The position numbers were made by a program, and so were the translations under genes. The notes beneath the pieces are model-generated. The model did no database searches and was not told the origin of the DNA. It saw only the letters and a list, made by a program, of their open reading frames with translations. 64,000 nt of DNA. It comes from Pelodera strongyloides. Taxonomy: Eukaryota > Nematoda > Chromadorea > Rhabditida > Rhabditidae. How positions within the stretch are numbered: position 1 is the first letter of the stretch; each line of letters begins with the position of its first letter. The stretch spans positions 62,001-126,000 of the forward strand of contig JAANDG010000138.1 in NCBI GenBank assembly GCA_036852015.1, in the 5' to 3' direction. Of this stretch, positions 23,601 to 35,689 are shown piece by piece.

Positions 23601-24717
23601 CATAACACGAAAACGAAGCATATGAACCTTTAAAAGTCCCTGGGTTGTACTCAAAAGGGTTTGGCTTGTTATTGTTGTTGTTGCTTGCGCGAAGAGTTCC
23701 CGTGTGTTGACGACGATCTTCTAAAAGAAATATATTTGGTTCATAGTTGTAGTTTTTTTATCAAATAAGCACAGGAGGAAATACCGAAATACATTGGAAG
23801 GACCGACCTCAAAAAGCTCATGGCGTTTTTTACCTTATAGCGTAAATATATGTTTTAAAGTAAAAAACAATGCTTTCTTGCCTGTTGCAGGAGTTGTAGC
23901 TCTGCTGCTTGAGCGGAACGGCGTGTATCCCCCATTAGACAAATGCTCACCCTAAAAGTGAACAATTAACATATTGATTATATTGTTTATGTTGGCGAAT
24001 AGATAAATTTCAGCATGTTTTCAATGCAGAGAATCTTCTGACCTTTGATGAAATGACACAAAAAAAGAGAGAGAGAGAGTGAGATGGTCATACCGAGAAC
24101 GACAGTTCGTAGATGGAAGTTACAGTTAAAGTTCATAGAAAAGAACAAACCCCATCAGTTTGCAGCCACTCTTGTGAAGCCTCCTTCACCTTTTTAGGCT
24201 GAAATATTGGTCTTTATGTGATCGATAATAATAAAAGATTAACATCTACATTTATCACCCAGCACATTTCTGATAACACAGAGCTGTCAATAAACACTCA
24301 TTTTCAAAAAAACATCATCAAATAATATTATTAATAGACAGTTCAAACAGTTACTAAACAAAACCCAAACTACGTTAGTGCCGCGCGCTAGCAATCGATT
24401 TGCTAGCAACCATATGAAGGTGCACCTAAGATTTACGCCTCTAGCTTCACAAGTCAGTTTGTAAAATTTCAAGACATTCTTATGAGTATGCGGCACGCAT
24501 TTGCACGCCGTTTTAACGCCGCGTGCGCGCCATTGACTCTCCACACAATCATTGATGAATTAGAGGAATTGATATCATTGATGAATTAGAGGAAAATTTC
24601 ATTTCAACTCCAAAAAGAAACCTGAAATTGTTTGCTAAGCGTCGACGCATTCCTCTGTACGTTTTTGCTGCCATCATCGGCTTTGGCAGCCTGCCAGAAA
24701 CCGGTACGGCTCGACAT
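20679..24717 (-). CDS. four-helix-type membrane protein with Pro/Ser-rich N-terminal region (last exon not found)
   Basis: Eleven coding exons join without phase error (minus order): 24717-24661, 24198-24151, 23951-23882, 23720-23628, 23492-23358, 22613-22495, 22285-22190, 21908-21825, 21380-21272, 21054-20947, 20791-20679; 344 codons so far. Starts MSSRTGFWQAAKADDGSKN. Residues 20-190 are polar and Ser/Arg/Asn/Pro-rich, then come PPSALPPSGLP and GHPPVGGYLPPQ. The hydrophobic segments are SIQVLCGLLIFGAGVY, VELAYGIVVLITGLLGV and ALACVVYAMSAANIVLAIV, then FALGLFPALPWVFPG, a polar loop (TNKDEPIEVD), and the start of another hydrophobic run (FGLSLVVGIE). The topology suits MS4A/MARVEL-like tetraspan proteins with cytosolic N-terminus, but I cannot assign a family. 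The exon ending at 23882 uses a GC donor (GCAAG). The terminal exon carrying the rest of helix 4 is unresolved. Confidence 0.75.
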
Positions 24718-25470
24718 CCCTTAATTAAATCAATAAAGAAAATCATAATTATTTTTGTCGAATTTCCGCATATCCAACCGATCAAATTATACATTAAATA
24801 CTAATTGAAGACATAGTTGTGGATAATCAAGAGCAGATAAGGCAAGCAAAAATTATTCAAAAAAATACCGATATTCAAACAATTCATTCAAAATGTTCTA
24901 CCTAAATAGAATTTGATGTATTATAAAATAATACATAAAAATCAGAAATAATTATAGTTAAAAAGTAATAAAATGAAATAACTATTTAATAGCAAATGAG
25001 CATTTACCTAGATACAATAAAGAAAAGATAAATTGAAAAACCAGGTCCCACAAAGTAGTAAAGGAGGTCAAGTCCTTGAGCGAACATGTACATATTTGCT
25101 CCTCAAAGCGTTCTTATTTCTATTTCAAATATTTCCTCTTGAGTAAATATTGATTAACTGTTCTGTGTAAAAATTAGAACATATTATTGTTACATACTTG
25201 CGCAGAATTTTAATTTGTTTCTTTTCCAATTTATTTAAGCAGCACTGACGGCGTCCTATTAGAATTACTATACTATACAATGCATTTTTCATTTGTAGAT
25301 AAGTTGTTCCTAATTTAATGTAATCAAACCTTTAAAAAATCATTGCAATATGATCTGATGCCTACTTGCTTGCGTTGTTTACATATTTACATTCTTATTT
25401 TCTTTTTCAGTAAACCAAAAAAAAGTTTATCAGCTACAAGTCCTAGATATTCGCTAAGTTCCATGCATGT

Positions 25471-25652
25471 TTAAAGCGAAATACCGGCCGGTTTTTGAAA
25501 CGCATCTCAAATACTTGCATTCCTATGCATTTATGCAACGTGGGGTCTAATTGGGGTCTAGTTTCTATTCTAATTTTTGCTCATTCGCATATTCTGCATA
25601 AGAAAGCAGATCTACGCAATGCGTTTCAAAAACCGGCCGGTATCTCGCTTTA
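25471..25652. mobile_element. foldback MITE, family C, copy 1
   Basis: Ends TTAAAGCGAAATACCGGCCG and inverse, 182 bp. Subterminal GTTTTTGAAACGCAT and inverse. The interior has ATTTGCATAT-like AT-rich sequence. Confidence 0.9.
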
Positions 25653-25984
25653 AGTAAATTCTATTGTAAATAAGCAATTATGGTCATTTATGGGCTCATT
25701 TGATATTGGCGTATCCTTCTGTTCTATATGAAAGTCATGCTCTTATTACATAAAAAATAAAGATAAAATATAAATCGGCTTATTACATAGCATATTATCT
25801 AATAATTAATTAATTAATTAATTAAAAAGTAAAGTTGATCGGAATCGCAATTATTTTTCCACTGCATTCGTAGAAATGGGTGCGGTTTCATAGACAAAGC
25901 TCAAGGTCAAAAATTGAAAATATGCTCGGAAAAAGAGCCTTACCATGTGCAGATTGGCGCCAAAAACAAAGGATTTCTATTAAT

Positions 25985-26170
25985 TTAAAGCGAAGTAAAG
26001 GACGGTTCTTGAAACGTAGGGCCCGTAGGGGGGGGGAACAACTGCTATCTTGTTCGTTCGAACAGGGGTCGATTTTTTATTCTAAAGATGCTCGTTTGCA
26101 TATGAATATTATGCATGGGAATGCAGTTATCTAAACTAGGTTTCAAAAACCGGATGTTATATCGCTTTAA
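25985..26170. mobile_element. foldback MITE, family C, diverged copy
   Basis: TTAAAGCGAAGTAAAGGACG at the left and CGGATGTTATATCGCTTTAA at the right. Family C arrangement but with many substitutions, hence older. It generates a spurious 84-residue plus-strand frame. Confidence 0.7.
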
Positions 26171-26534
26171 GCTAGAATGTATCGGTACCGGAATTCCTCC
26201 TCCTACAAGCCAAAATAAAAACCATCACTAACAGCGAAACATATATGCACTGCTGGAAACATTCGCCTTTGAAATCGTCTAGCTATGTGAGAGGTACAGT
26301 GGTAAATGATAACATGTATACTTCCTAGCAATAACATAAAACAATACTTTAATAGTTTTCATAAAATAAACCTATAAACAATTATATTATTTTGACACCC
26401 TCTTTATTTATAACTAATTTCGGTGCGCTGGTAATTCTAGCTAATTATTGTACCTCTGCAATTGCATGACATCGTTGAAATAAAATTACTAAAAGAAATC
26501 AATAAATTCCAAAAGTAATCCACAAAAATCGATA

Positions 26535-26952
26535 TTAAAGGGTCAGGCCCATTTCAAATGACTCCTATTTTTGATGATACCATCTGATTCTTTATGTCAA
26601 ATATAGTAGGATACGATATTTTTCTAATTTTCAAACGCAAAATTCACGCAGTATTCAACAAGTTACCATTGCCAGTCATACACAGCTATTTATCGCAGTT
26701 CTCACGCGCCTTCGCGCTAATTGGGCAATATGCTCTATTGGGCGTGGCAATTGCGATATTGGCCAATCAGCGCGAAGGGGCGTGTATACTGCGATAAATA
26801 GTTGTGTATGACTGGCAATGGTAAATTGTTGAATACTGCGTGAATTTTGCGTTTGAAAATTAGAAAAATATCGTATCCTACTATATTTGACATAAAGAAT
26901 CAGATGGAATCATCAAAAATAGGGGTCATTTGAAATGGGCCTGACCCTTTAA
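26535..26952. mobile_element. foldback MITE, family B, copy 3
   Basis: Ends TTAAAGGGTCAGGCCCATTT and inverse, 418 bp, the same length as the 16023 copy. The inner inverted pair includes CAGCGCGAAGGGGCG. Confidence 0.9.
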
Positions 26953-26988
26953 TATAGCCACTAAATTGGGGGGACTGGGGGTGAAAAC

Positions 26989-27240
26989 ATGGGATATATA
27001 TTGAAATCAGGGCAATTCCTTAGATTGTGGGACAGGAACGCGCTGCGCGCTGATATAGGTGATAACATAGTAGGGGAGATAGTCCGTCACCGTCTAATCG
27101 CTGAGATATCAAGGAGAATGCTGATATACACTTTGTTTAGACATGAAATTCCTCCCTTAGGGGATAAAAAAACGGAAAATATTTATATTCCATGGAAAGA
27201 TCTATGGAAAAATTCTGTGACAAAAAAATGGACATGCTAA
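26989..27240 (+). CDS. possible small ORF, 83 aa, unrecognised
   Basis: ATG-initiated frame reading MGYILKSGQFLRLWDRNALR, later RLIAEISRRMLIYTLFRHEI and a Lys/Trp-rich end. It is not low-complexity and does not fall inside a recognised repeat. No domain is recognised, no splice partner is evident, and its length is within chance range for one frame. It may be a decayed fragment or noise. Confidence 0.2.
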   Translation: MGYILKSGQFLRLWDRNALRADIGDNIVGEIVRHRLIAEISRRMLIYTLFRHEIPPLGDKKTENIYIPWKDLWKNSVTKKWTC

Positions 27241-27395
27241 AAAATTAACGATATTTGAAATTGGAACCACATATAATATATCTTTTCTTCTATTGTGCAA
27301 TGTACACGTGCATAATATAATTAGGATAATAGTCTGCTCTCTAATAAGACAATAACTAGAAGTCTTTAAACAAAAATATATTTATTAAAATGGTT

Positions 27396-30300
27396 TTAAA
27401 AATCGGCATTAATCTCCTTGTATTTCTTCATGGGTTCAACTGCTCGAGGTTTCGCCTGAATGCATAATTTTTCATTTTCATAATAATAACTGACGAAAAA
27501 TATAGAAATGTTTATACATATACACAGGTGGCCAGCGTACGTTAGCCAGACGCTCTTATTTTAATATTGTTGTTATTTATAAGAACTCGCTACAAGCGAT
27601 GAGATTTACATTTTATTTCAAGTTTCAAGGTGTGCATGCTTTACACATAGACAAGGGAGTTCTCCCGATTACAACTATAATGGGATAAAAAGTTCAAGCG
27701 ATTTTCGGATGTGTTATACAATATTTACTGCAAATCGAAACGCTACCTACGTTTTATATAATATAAAGGAAAATTGAAATTTGGCACCTAGTAATTTACA
27801 TAAACAAATAAAACATAGAATAAAAGAAAACCTACGACTTTGGCTCGCGGAGGCTCCTGATTTGCCTCATTTTCCTCCAATGGATCCGTCATCTTGACCG
27901 AGGCGTCCACAATGTCTGTAGCAAATAAAACAGATAAGCAACACTATTATGAAGCTTGGAACTCATTTAGGAATGTGTTTAGACAGAGTGAGATGAGAGA
28001 GGGGAGAGAGACAGAGAGAGAGACAGAGAGAGGAAACCACCGAGTTCTATTCTCTCTCTCTTTCTCACTTTAATATCATATCAGCCAGCAGGCATATCAA
28101 TTTCGCCCCTACTTTCGCATATGTAAGTATAATTAATTGAAACCTTTTTTCTTACCTGGATTGTCCTCTTCCGGCGAGTACGGGTCCAAAACGGCGCCCA
28201 CTGGCGGACGAATGTTAAGTTGACCATTTTCCAAGCGATCCTGAAAGTAGGCAGGCAAATGCTCACCGTATTTGATTTTGAATTACAATGTGTGCCGCAC
28301 CCTTGCCGCACCGCGCTTGCCTAGCTACACGGCTATAGCGCAGTGCCTGGGCTGCCACTCAGCGTTCCCATAGTCACGAGTTCAAATTCTGCTTGGCGGA
28401 TACAAGAAATAAAATTTAGGAAAGCCGCGCACCTGTCCCTCTGAAGTAGGCGTGTCCAGAAGCTTTTGTTGATCTTCAGAGACTTTGGTGCTCTTCTGGA
28501 TGGTGATGCACACTCCGCATACGGTAAGAATGATGACGATTAGGAATGCGGCCAAAAGGATCCATTTCCAGCCTCCATCGTCGACAAACCACTCAAACAC
28601 AGGGTTCTCGTGCTGCTCAGTGGTACTGAAATGGTGTTCAAAGGGTGGTATGATAATTTTGTACTAAGCCCTAATGACAGTTAAGTGGACTAACTTATCG
28701 TTCTCTTACTGCAAGCCTTATAGTGTTCAATAAGAAAGCTGTTATTCTGTAAAATTGCATGCGCTTCTAAACGAAGTCTCTCGGGACTACGAATAAACCT
28801 GTAATTGATCGGTGTGCACTGTGCACAATACACTTATATTGTGAAATAATTTTAATATGACAAATTTTAGTAAGCTAGAGATTATTTACACTGATAATTC
28901 TCCCTGGTGTCACGCACCCGTTACCGTGCTTGGTTTGTCAATTTGTTGCTCAAAAAAAAATGGAATGAAATACCTTGTTGCCGTGGTACTCGTGACGTTG
29001 GATTCTGTAGCCGGTGAAACATTAGCAGCTAAAATAAAATTTATTAGCCATTTTTATTCGTTATCGTTAAATGTATATCTTCCGTGAAATGTCACATTCG
29101 CGCACACGTTCCTATTTCTGACAAGTTTGTATAAAAATTATGACTTACCTAGTCCCTCGCGCAGCAAAGCGTCAGTCTAAAAGAAAATATATATATTGAA
29201 AACGGAACACAAAGCAATCCATATAGATATGGAGACTATATTCTCCGGCTCGTAAATTTATTTGTAGCCCTATGCCTATACTTGTGCCAGTAGATATGCC
29301 CATTTCATATTTAAAAAAAAAAGAAGAGAAAACGCTTACATCGTTTGCCATCGACGAGTTTCCCTGGAAAAAATCACTTGCTTCCTTCTTTTCTGAGATG
29401 GACTAAAAGAAAATTGTTTGGAAATTAAAATTCGCGCTGCGCGAATCATGACAACCTTGTTCCCCTCTTATAGGGACTTTATAATACAGGCTATTAATAA
29501 TCAATTTTCAAAAAAGGCGTTGATATACCGCAGTCGCATATGTAGTGCTGCTGGAAGTGGTGCTCGATCCCACAATCGGAACAGTTTCTCTGGTTGTTGG
29601 AGATTCTACAATTGGTCGAAGTGGAATTGGTGTAACAGAAGTTTTTGAGATTTAGAACCTTAGAACCGATGTGGTATGATTTTCAGTCGTGACACCTTCC
29701 TTGTTATTATTTAATACTACGCGAATCTTTTTCGGTATAATACACCTCATTGAATGTTCAAATTAGCAGACTTTTACTTTACTTTTCGAAAGACTAAACT
29801 CGTTTACACAGCACCTATTGTTGTTGTTTACACGCGTTGTTGAAAATTCCATTTCCATTTCAGCACTAACATTTTCAAGACATACTCGTATGTACTTTTA
29901 AAATATGTTCAGATAAAAGATCAAAACTTTTTTTTTTTTTTTTTATATAATAACGGTCAAAACTTATTCAAATACCTGTTGTTTTGGGTTGTGTGCTCGT
30001 ATTCATCGCAGCCTCCAGATTCGCCTCTCTTTGTACGATATTTCTATCTACAACATCATTTTCGATATCTTCACTGAACATCTATAAAGAACCAGCAATA
30101 AATTATTGTAAACCTAGAGTGAACAAAAAAAATTGTACCCACGTATAGTCTTCATTTGAAGAAATAAAACGTTAAAATTGATTTAAAATGTGCCACACTC
30201 TCTAGTATAGGTATAGAGTGTACGCTGTGATGACCGTAGTCGGTGCAAGATCATTGCACCACTGTTACGCAAAGGGTACAAAGGGTATATTAGCATATAT

Positions 30301-33300
30301 CCACAATCTACATACACTAGTCTCATGCAGAACTGTGACACTTTTAAAGTGAATTATATCTTTACATCCCTCCGGCAGCCCACCTGATGTGTGAGTGCCC
30401 CATAAGCTTCAATAATATCCGAATAGGCCACTAGCAAAGGGATCTGCGCCTTGCTGGTCGTCTTTTGCACAGAAGTCACTAAAATTGCTGATTTAAAAAA
30501 AAGTTGAATTTTTTTATTAAATGTTGGCGAAGAAGGAAAAGTCTATTGTAAGAAATATCATTGGAATTTGTTCAGCAGTGACAGGAAAACGAGGAATTAA
30601 ACGCAATTAGCGAGGAATTAAACGCAATTATCGAGTAATTAAACGCAATTAGCACAACTATCAAGTTAAATGATAACATTGAAACATTGTACAATGGACA
30701 GGTGAGGAAATGAGTGCACTGAACATATAAATAAAGAAGTTGCGCTCGAAAATGCTAACTAATTAGTGGGCTCGCGTATATCATGCATATAATTACAGTA
30801 GGCGAAGCTACTAATATTTTCCATGGCCGCTCAGGTTCCATAGTGAGACTAGTGTTAGAACGACAAACTGAAACCTACTATTCAGGCTGATTTCATCCCA
30901 ACTCTTCACATGGATCCTCACTCCAGGTATAGATTGATTGCTCTAGAATGTGTTTCCCATTATAATTATGTTTTCTTGTATTTCACATTGGACACTGATC
31001 TTCTACGTTCTCGGCTTTCCGCGATAATGGGGCACGCGTACTTATCCGCGCAGTTAGCTGCGTACAGATGGCTGCGCGGCTACCATATAATGGTTAATAA
31101 TGCATGTACCAGGTAAGTTACCGCGCAGCGCAGCAATGCATGTACGCGGACGCGGACCTGAGTTTCAGAGTTCTCCGGGAAAACAGCGTAACGCCCACAA
31201 ATGTCGATAAAAGAGTATCGATTTTCTCACCTTATCCCCAAAATGCACCGTATCCAAGTGAACATTTCTGGCGTTAATTCCAGAATTGGCGGCTAATTTG
31301 CGAAATGTTTCTTGGTACGTCTTGGGATCGCATGCTAAAAGGGTACAGTACAGTGCATAGTAAGTAAAAGGTCGCATGCAAGCGACATGGTTGCGGCTTG
31401 TAACCAGCGTGGCGCGCCGCAATGGAATGGCGTGCAAGTTTGTCGGCGAAATACACGCCGCTTATAAATCGTTTTCCTAAACTGCTCTCATGAAATTATT
31501 CCAAAGAAATATATTACAGGCAGCTTCGCTATTGGGTAACGTTGAAAGTTACAACACAAAAATAAAGTTGTACGACACAGTAAATAAACTAATCTTTATA
31601 GAGCCTCTTACCTCCATTAAAGTCGGAATCCTCAACTGGTACGAAGATGTGAGCATCCTGGTCGTGAGTCGCCATTTCTTTCAGCAGATCCTGTGGAAGA
31701 ACTGACAGACGGTCACAAGCCGAGAGTGGTGACGGGGTGCCTAAAGGAAGACCGGTTACTTATATTTATAAACTTACATATGAACAAACTATGTTGATGC
31801 TGATAATCTAATAGACATAAAGAAAAGTATACGAAATAATATGCAGGTGAAATCAGGGCGAGAATGCGGGCTGGCCACCTAAACACGAACCACTCTCTAA
31901 TTCTACGCGGCGCCTCGTACAGGCATAACACTGCTACTAATAAGTATTATTTCCGCCCAAATAAAAGAAGTGTCAGAAGGCTCGGCGAGGTACCGAATCT
32001 GCGAGGTCTGAGCTTCTTAACACATCGCCGCTCACCAGCAGGCAATCTGCCTCATATTGTTAATTGTACTTTATACCCTAAGATAAAGTGTAAAGAGTGA
32101 CTACTTACCACTGCCCTTAACGTTCAGGTGTTTTCGGGAATCAGATGCAGTGGTCCATACTGTAGGCTTAACTTTTCCTCCATCGCTGATCGCAATCTGA
32201 TATAAAATTGTATTAATATAGTAAGAACTGCACAGGAAACCTCTTACAAGAGGTACAGCTACCTATGTGAGTCCCAAGATAAGTTTTTTTGTAACGAGGA
32301 CAATTGATGGGAAACTATGATTCCGAAATTCTGAGAAGGAAGTTCTGAGAAGTTCGGCACAACGTTTATTTCAAGATTTTACGTAAACTTCCTCACCTTC
32401 ACTTTTTTTCCAGTATCTGGAATTTCGCAGAGTATTGAACGATAGAGGTACTGTACTTTTGCCGTCTGAACAAATGTGACTTCGGCGTTTTATTTTGAAG
32501 TTGTGTCGCCTAACAAGTGTACGGTACAAAAGAATAAAAGTTACCTAATAACTAAACGAAGCAAGGATAAGGGTTAACTTTTAATGGAACACTTGAACCA
32601 AACTTGCGGCTGAAAAGTTTTCATGATGACAAATTGTTTTCATTATCAAGTTTCATAAACAATATAAATAAGATTACCTTTTCCGTGCCCATACCGCTGT
32701 CAACGACGAAGACAATATTCGGCGACTTGATGGGTTTTACAGTGTTGCCGGTGCAGTGTGGGTAGAGGTCTGCTTCATTCTGTAAGAGCAGATAAGAACT
32801 CAGGAACTTACTACGTTCTCAGGCGCGCAGCGCGGAAATACGTAACCGCGTCCGCGGAAAAGAGATGGCTTTTTAACATGGGAAAGGCGGAGACGCAGAA
32901 AAGAGGCTTCTCTGTGTCCCGAATTTTTCAATGCAAATTTGCAATCTTTTCCCGCGGACGCCGCTACGCATTTCCGCGCTGCGCGCCTGAGAACCAGAGT
33001 ACATGACGACTTTAGAGTAATTAAAGTGTACAATGTTTTCAGCGACAGAAGTCCATGCAAAGTATGTATATGCTCTTAAAGGGACGGGCCCATCAAAATA
33101 AACCTATAGTTTGCATGTTTTTATAATTTGTATAAAGGGGGTTTATTATAATATATGTACACTAAGTTACGGCTAGAATTTATCCCGCTGAAATTTTTCG
33201 GTGTCGATAAACTCAAAAGTATACCGTAGAAGACCAACAATTGCACCCTTATTTCCTTACCGCGTCTCCCGAGGATACCTCGCTCTGATTGGGACCCGGG

Positions 33301-34355
33301 ATACTATCTGTCCATATAGCCACATTCCCCCGGGACACGCGACAAGAAAATAGGGTGCAATTGTTGTCCTTCTACGGTATACTTTTGAGTTTATCGACAC
33401 CGAAAAATTTCAGCGGGATAAAGTCTAGCCGTAACTTAGTGTACATATATTATAATAAACCCCCTTTATACAAATTATAAAAACATGCAAAATATGGGTT
33501 TATTTTGATGGGCCCGTCCCTTTAACTTAAAGCGAATATGTAGGCACTCAAAATGAGCAAAAAAAAAGCGAAACTAGCGTTTCCATACAAGACGTTAATT
33601 TAAATAGGCGACTGAATATGTAAATACGAAATTGGAATGCGCTGCATCTTGAATCTTGCTATTTGCCGATTTAAACTGAAATTTATTCAATCAGACCCAA
33701 ATTTATGCGAGGGTTCCGAATTAGCGTTTACTATGGAAAAGGCGAGCTTTGTAATTGATTTTCTTTTAAAGGGATCAGCTCACCTTAAATTGTGTCTGTT
33801 TTTTTTTGTTTCTTTATTTTCTATAAGGGATAGTAAAAATTTGGAATAGAAAAAGTAGTGTTGAATTTCAATACTCACGAAGATATTGGGTGATAAAGTG
33901 GTGGATTGATCGGGCCGAAATGCAAAAAGGGCAATTGTCCTGCCTTGTTTGTATAGGATAATTGCCCTTTTTGCATTTCGGCCCGATCAATCCACCACTT
34001 TATCACCCAATATCTTCGTGAGTATTGAAATTCAACACTACTTTTTCTATTCCAAATTTTTACTATCCCTTATAGAAAATAAAGAAACAAAAAAAACAGA
34101 CACAATTTAAGGTGAGCTGATCCCTTTAAGTGGGTAATTGTAGACAACTTTTGTTATTGTTTCCTTAATGGGCAACACGCATTCTATTAATACAGCTTAA
34201 CTTCAAAAAGGGCCTACATATTCCCTTTAACCATAACTTACAAAATATGTTCACTTTACTAATTAGTGGTTTAATTAACGATAATTTATGCTAACCTGTT
34301 CATCAGCAAGCAGAGGTCCAGCGAGAAGAATTGGTAAAATGTAAAGAAAGAGCAT
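27396..34355 (-). CDS. signal-peptide, single-pass type I membrane protein, family unrecognised
   Basis: Fifteen exons (minus order): 34355-34296, 32779-32678, 32196-32109, 31740-31612, 31334-31231, 30478-30384, 30081-29976, 29605-29529, 29402-29340, 29176-29149, 29028-28974, 28625-28433, 28240-28156, 27915-27836, 27455-27396; about 441 codons. Residues 1-17 are a clear signal peptide (MLFLYILPILLAGPLLADEQ). The ectodomain includes NIVFVVDSGMG, which looks like the first strand of a VWA-type fold, though no full MIDAS can be traced, plus two cysteines. A Thr/Ser-rich stalk follows (SSTTSSSTTYATA; sequons NVS and NVT), then one helix (WILLAAFLIVIILTVCGVC) and a charged tail ending KKYKEINADF. 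All junctions are in phase except 31231 to 30478, which needs an extra exon of 3n+1 bases or an indel. AATAAA on this strand at 27386-27381. Confidence 0.75.
32816..32993. mobile_element. foldback element with TTCTCAGGCGCGCAGCGCGG ends
   Basis: Inverted arms of about 55 bp (TTCTCAGGCGCGCAGCGCGG, then AAATACGTAACCGCGTCCGCG) face their near-exact inverse around a short loop. GC-rich ends and no TTAA, so a different family from the TTAAAG group. Lies in the first intron of the type I membrane gene. Confidence 0.8.
33076..33535. mobile_element. foldback MITE, family A, with a swapped core
   Basis: Ends TTAAAGGGACGGGCCCATCA and inverse, 460 bp, very well matched arms. The core (about 33234-33365) carries TTGCACCCTTATTT, CTCCCGAGGATACC and their inverses, motifs also found in the core of the family F element at 15576. 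Confidence 0.9.
33537..34230. mobile_element. foldback element K, host of a nested element
   Basis: Left end TTAAAGCGAATATGTAGGC; right end GCCTACATATTCCCTTTAA, its near-exact inverse. 694 bp in total, of which 33766-34129 is a second element inserted inside. Starts one base after the preceding family A element ends. Confidence 0.8.
33766..34129. mobile_element. foldback MITE, family G, nearly perfect palindrome
   Basis: Ends TTAAAGGGATCAGCTCACCT and inverse. The arms are about 160 bp and close to identical along their length, meeting around CAATTGTCCTGCCTTG. The lack of divergence between arms suggests a recent insertion. Nested in element K. Confidence 0.9.
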
Positions 34356-34607
34356 TTCCAAAGATGAGTGCGCAGACAATTCGCCTACGTGCCAAACTGC
34401 AACGTATGCAAATTTGTTGTCCGCTGGAAAAGAACCTTGTGGTAAAAATGAGCTTTTGGCGGAAGCTGGTTGTTTTTAACCCTAGGCATTGATGCTAATT
34501 TTCTCATGCTAATCATGAATGAATGACGGAGGAATAATGTGTTTTATAACAAGCTTATGCTAATTAATCAAGCAACCAACCAAAAGCAACCCAACAGCTA
34601 CCGTACC

Positions 34608-35000
34608 CTAGTCACAAAAATATGTACATGCAACATTCGTAATGTTTATGTGTGCCTCAACCGCTTCCCAAAGCTTTTTTACCCAAATCACATTTTCACA
34701 CCATTTGTAGTCCCAATATGCATAACAGCATAACGAGTGTATCCTAAGAGCTTCATAAAGCTTGGACACTAATTTATTAAATCCAAAATCTTTTACGCGA
34801 CAAGAGCGCGCTCTTTTATTGGCGGGCAATTCAATACCTCCTTTCAATATGACTTGATCGCAGAGGTCCTGAGCAGTAGGCGACGAGTTCCAGATGACAA
34901 ATTGCTCGACGTCTTCGGACAAATTTATTATGTCGACGTGTCCATGCAGCTGAACAGTTTTACAAAACGTACACCATTTTCTCACCATATATAAATCCAA
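34608..35000 (-). CDS. open frame of 130 codons, unrecognised, possible exon
   Basis: Reads MDLYMVRKWCTFCKTVQLHG, then WNSSPTAQDLCDQV, ELPANKRARSCRVKDFG and LYEALRIHSLCCYA. Composition is protein-like, and the 34830-34980 part has codons such as GTC GAC and GAC GTC GAG that stand out from the AT-rich surroundings. An acceptor-like GTTCAG precedes LHGHVDIINL. It lies about 250 bp upstream of the type I membrane gene on the same strand. No domain is recognised, and it may be a decayed coding fragment. Confidence 0.3.
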   Translation of the reverse strand: MDLYMVRKWCTFCKTVQLHGHVDIINLSEDVEQFVIWNSSPTAQDLCDQVILKGGIELPANKRARSCRVKDFGFNKLVSKLYEALRIHSLCCYAYWDYKWCENVIWVKKLWEAVEAHINITNVACTYFCD

Positions 35001-35689
35001 TAGTCACATGCAACCTAAGAGCTTCACCCACTCACTTCTGATTTCCCCTCCCCATTTACCCAAGGGACTTATCCCTAGCACACAATTGCCGTTTTATCGG
35101 ATGGCAAGCATAAAAGATGTCAGGAATAGATCTAACATTCAGAAAAGTTAGAAGCTTAGACCAGGACTACGCGCCAGCACGCTTACTAATTTTTTAGTAA
35201 TTCTTTGACCTAATTATGTTAATATAAAAAATTGCGTTCTTTCTTGGCAGCCTTATTTATGAAATATCCATTTAGCTTTAGGCGATCTTAATGTCTTTCT
35301 TGCGTTTCTGGGGGTATCCGGTTACAGGGGACAGGCAAGGGTTTCTGCCAGAGACCCAAGCTACCCAGCCACAGACATTTCTTTCAACGTTGTAAGGAGC
35401 TGAACTATCGACTTGGGTATTATCCCAATAAGAAGCATAACTAGTTCCCAGATAGTAGATTTTTTTTCGTCCAGTTTTTTTTCTTTTTTTTCGATTACAA
35501 TTTCAGAATCAGTTTTTCAGTTTCGTTTACTTTTGGCCGTAACCTATACTTCTACCTCCCTATCTCTCTACCTTGTATTTATGCCTCTCATCGCTCTCGT
35601 CTTTCTATACAAGTTTTATCGCTGTCCCTCTCTCAGTACATCTACGTGTCTCTCTCAGTGCCTTTCATTTCGTATATCTAGCTGGTATC

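Larger units (their letters stand above)
24800..27380. other. intergenic between two minus-strand genes, with MITEs
   Basis: Very AT-rich. Contains family C elements at 25471 and 25985 and a family B element at 26535. A short plus-strand open frame at 26989-27240 is listed separately. Confidence 0.6.

Noticed and set aside
25880..26134. 84-codon plus-strand frame
   Set aside because: Overlaps the diverged family C element at 25985-26170.
32758..33060. Opposed open frames on both strands
   Set aside because: Both derive from the foldback element at 32816-32993, whose inverse arms mirror each other.
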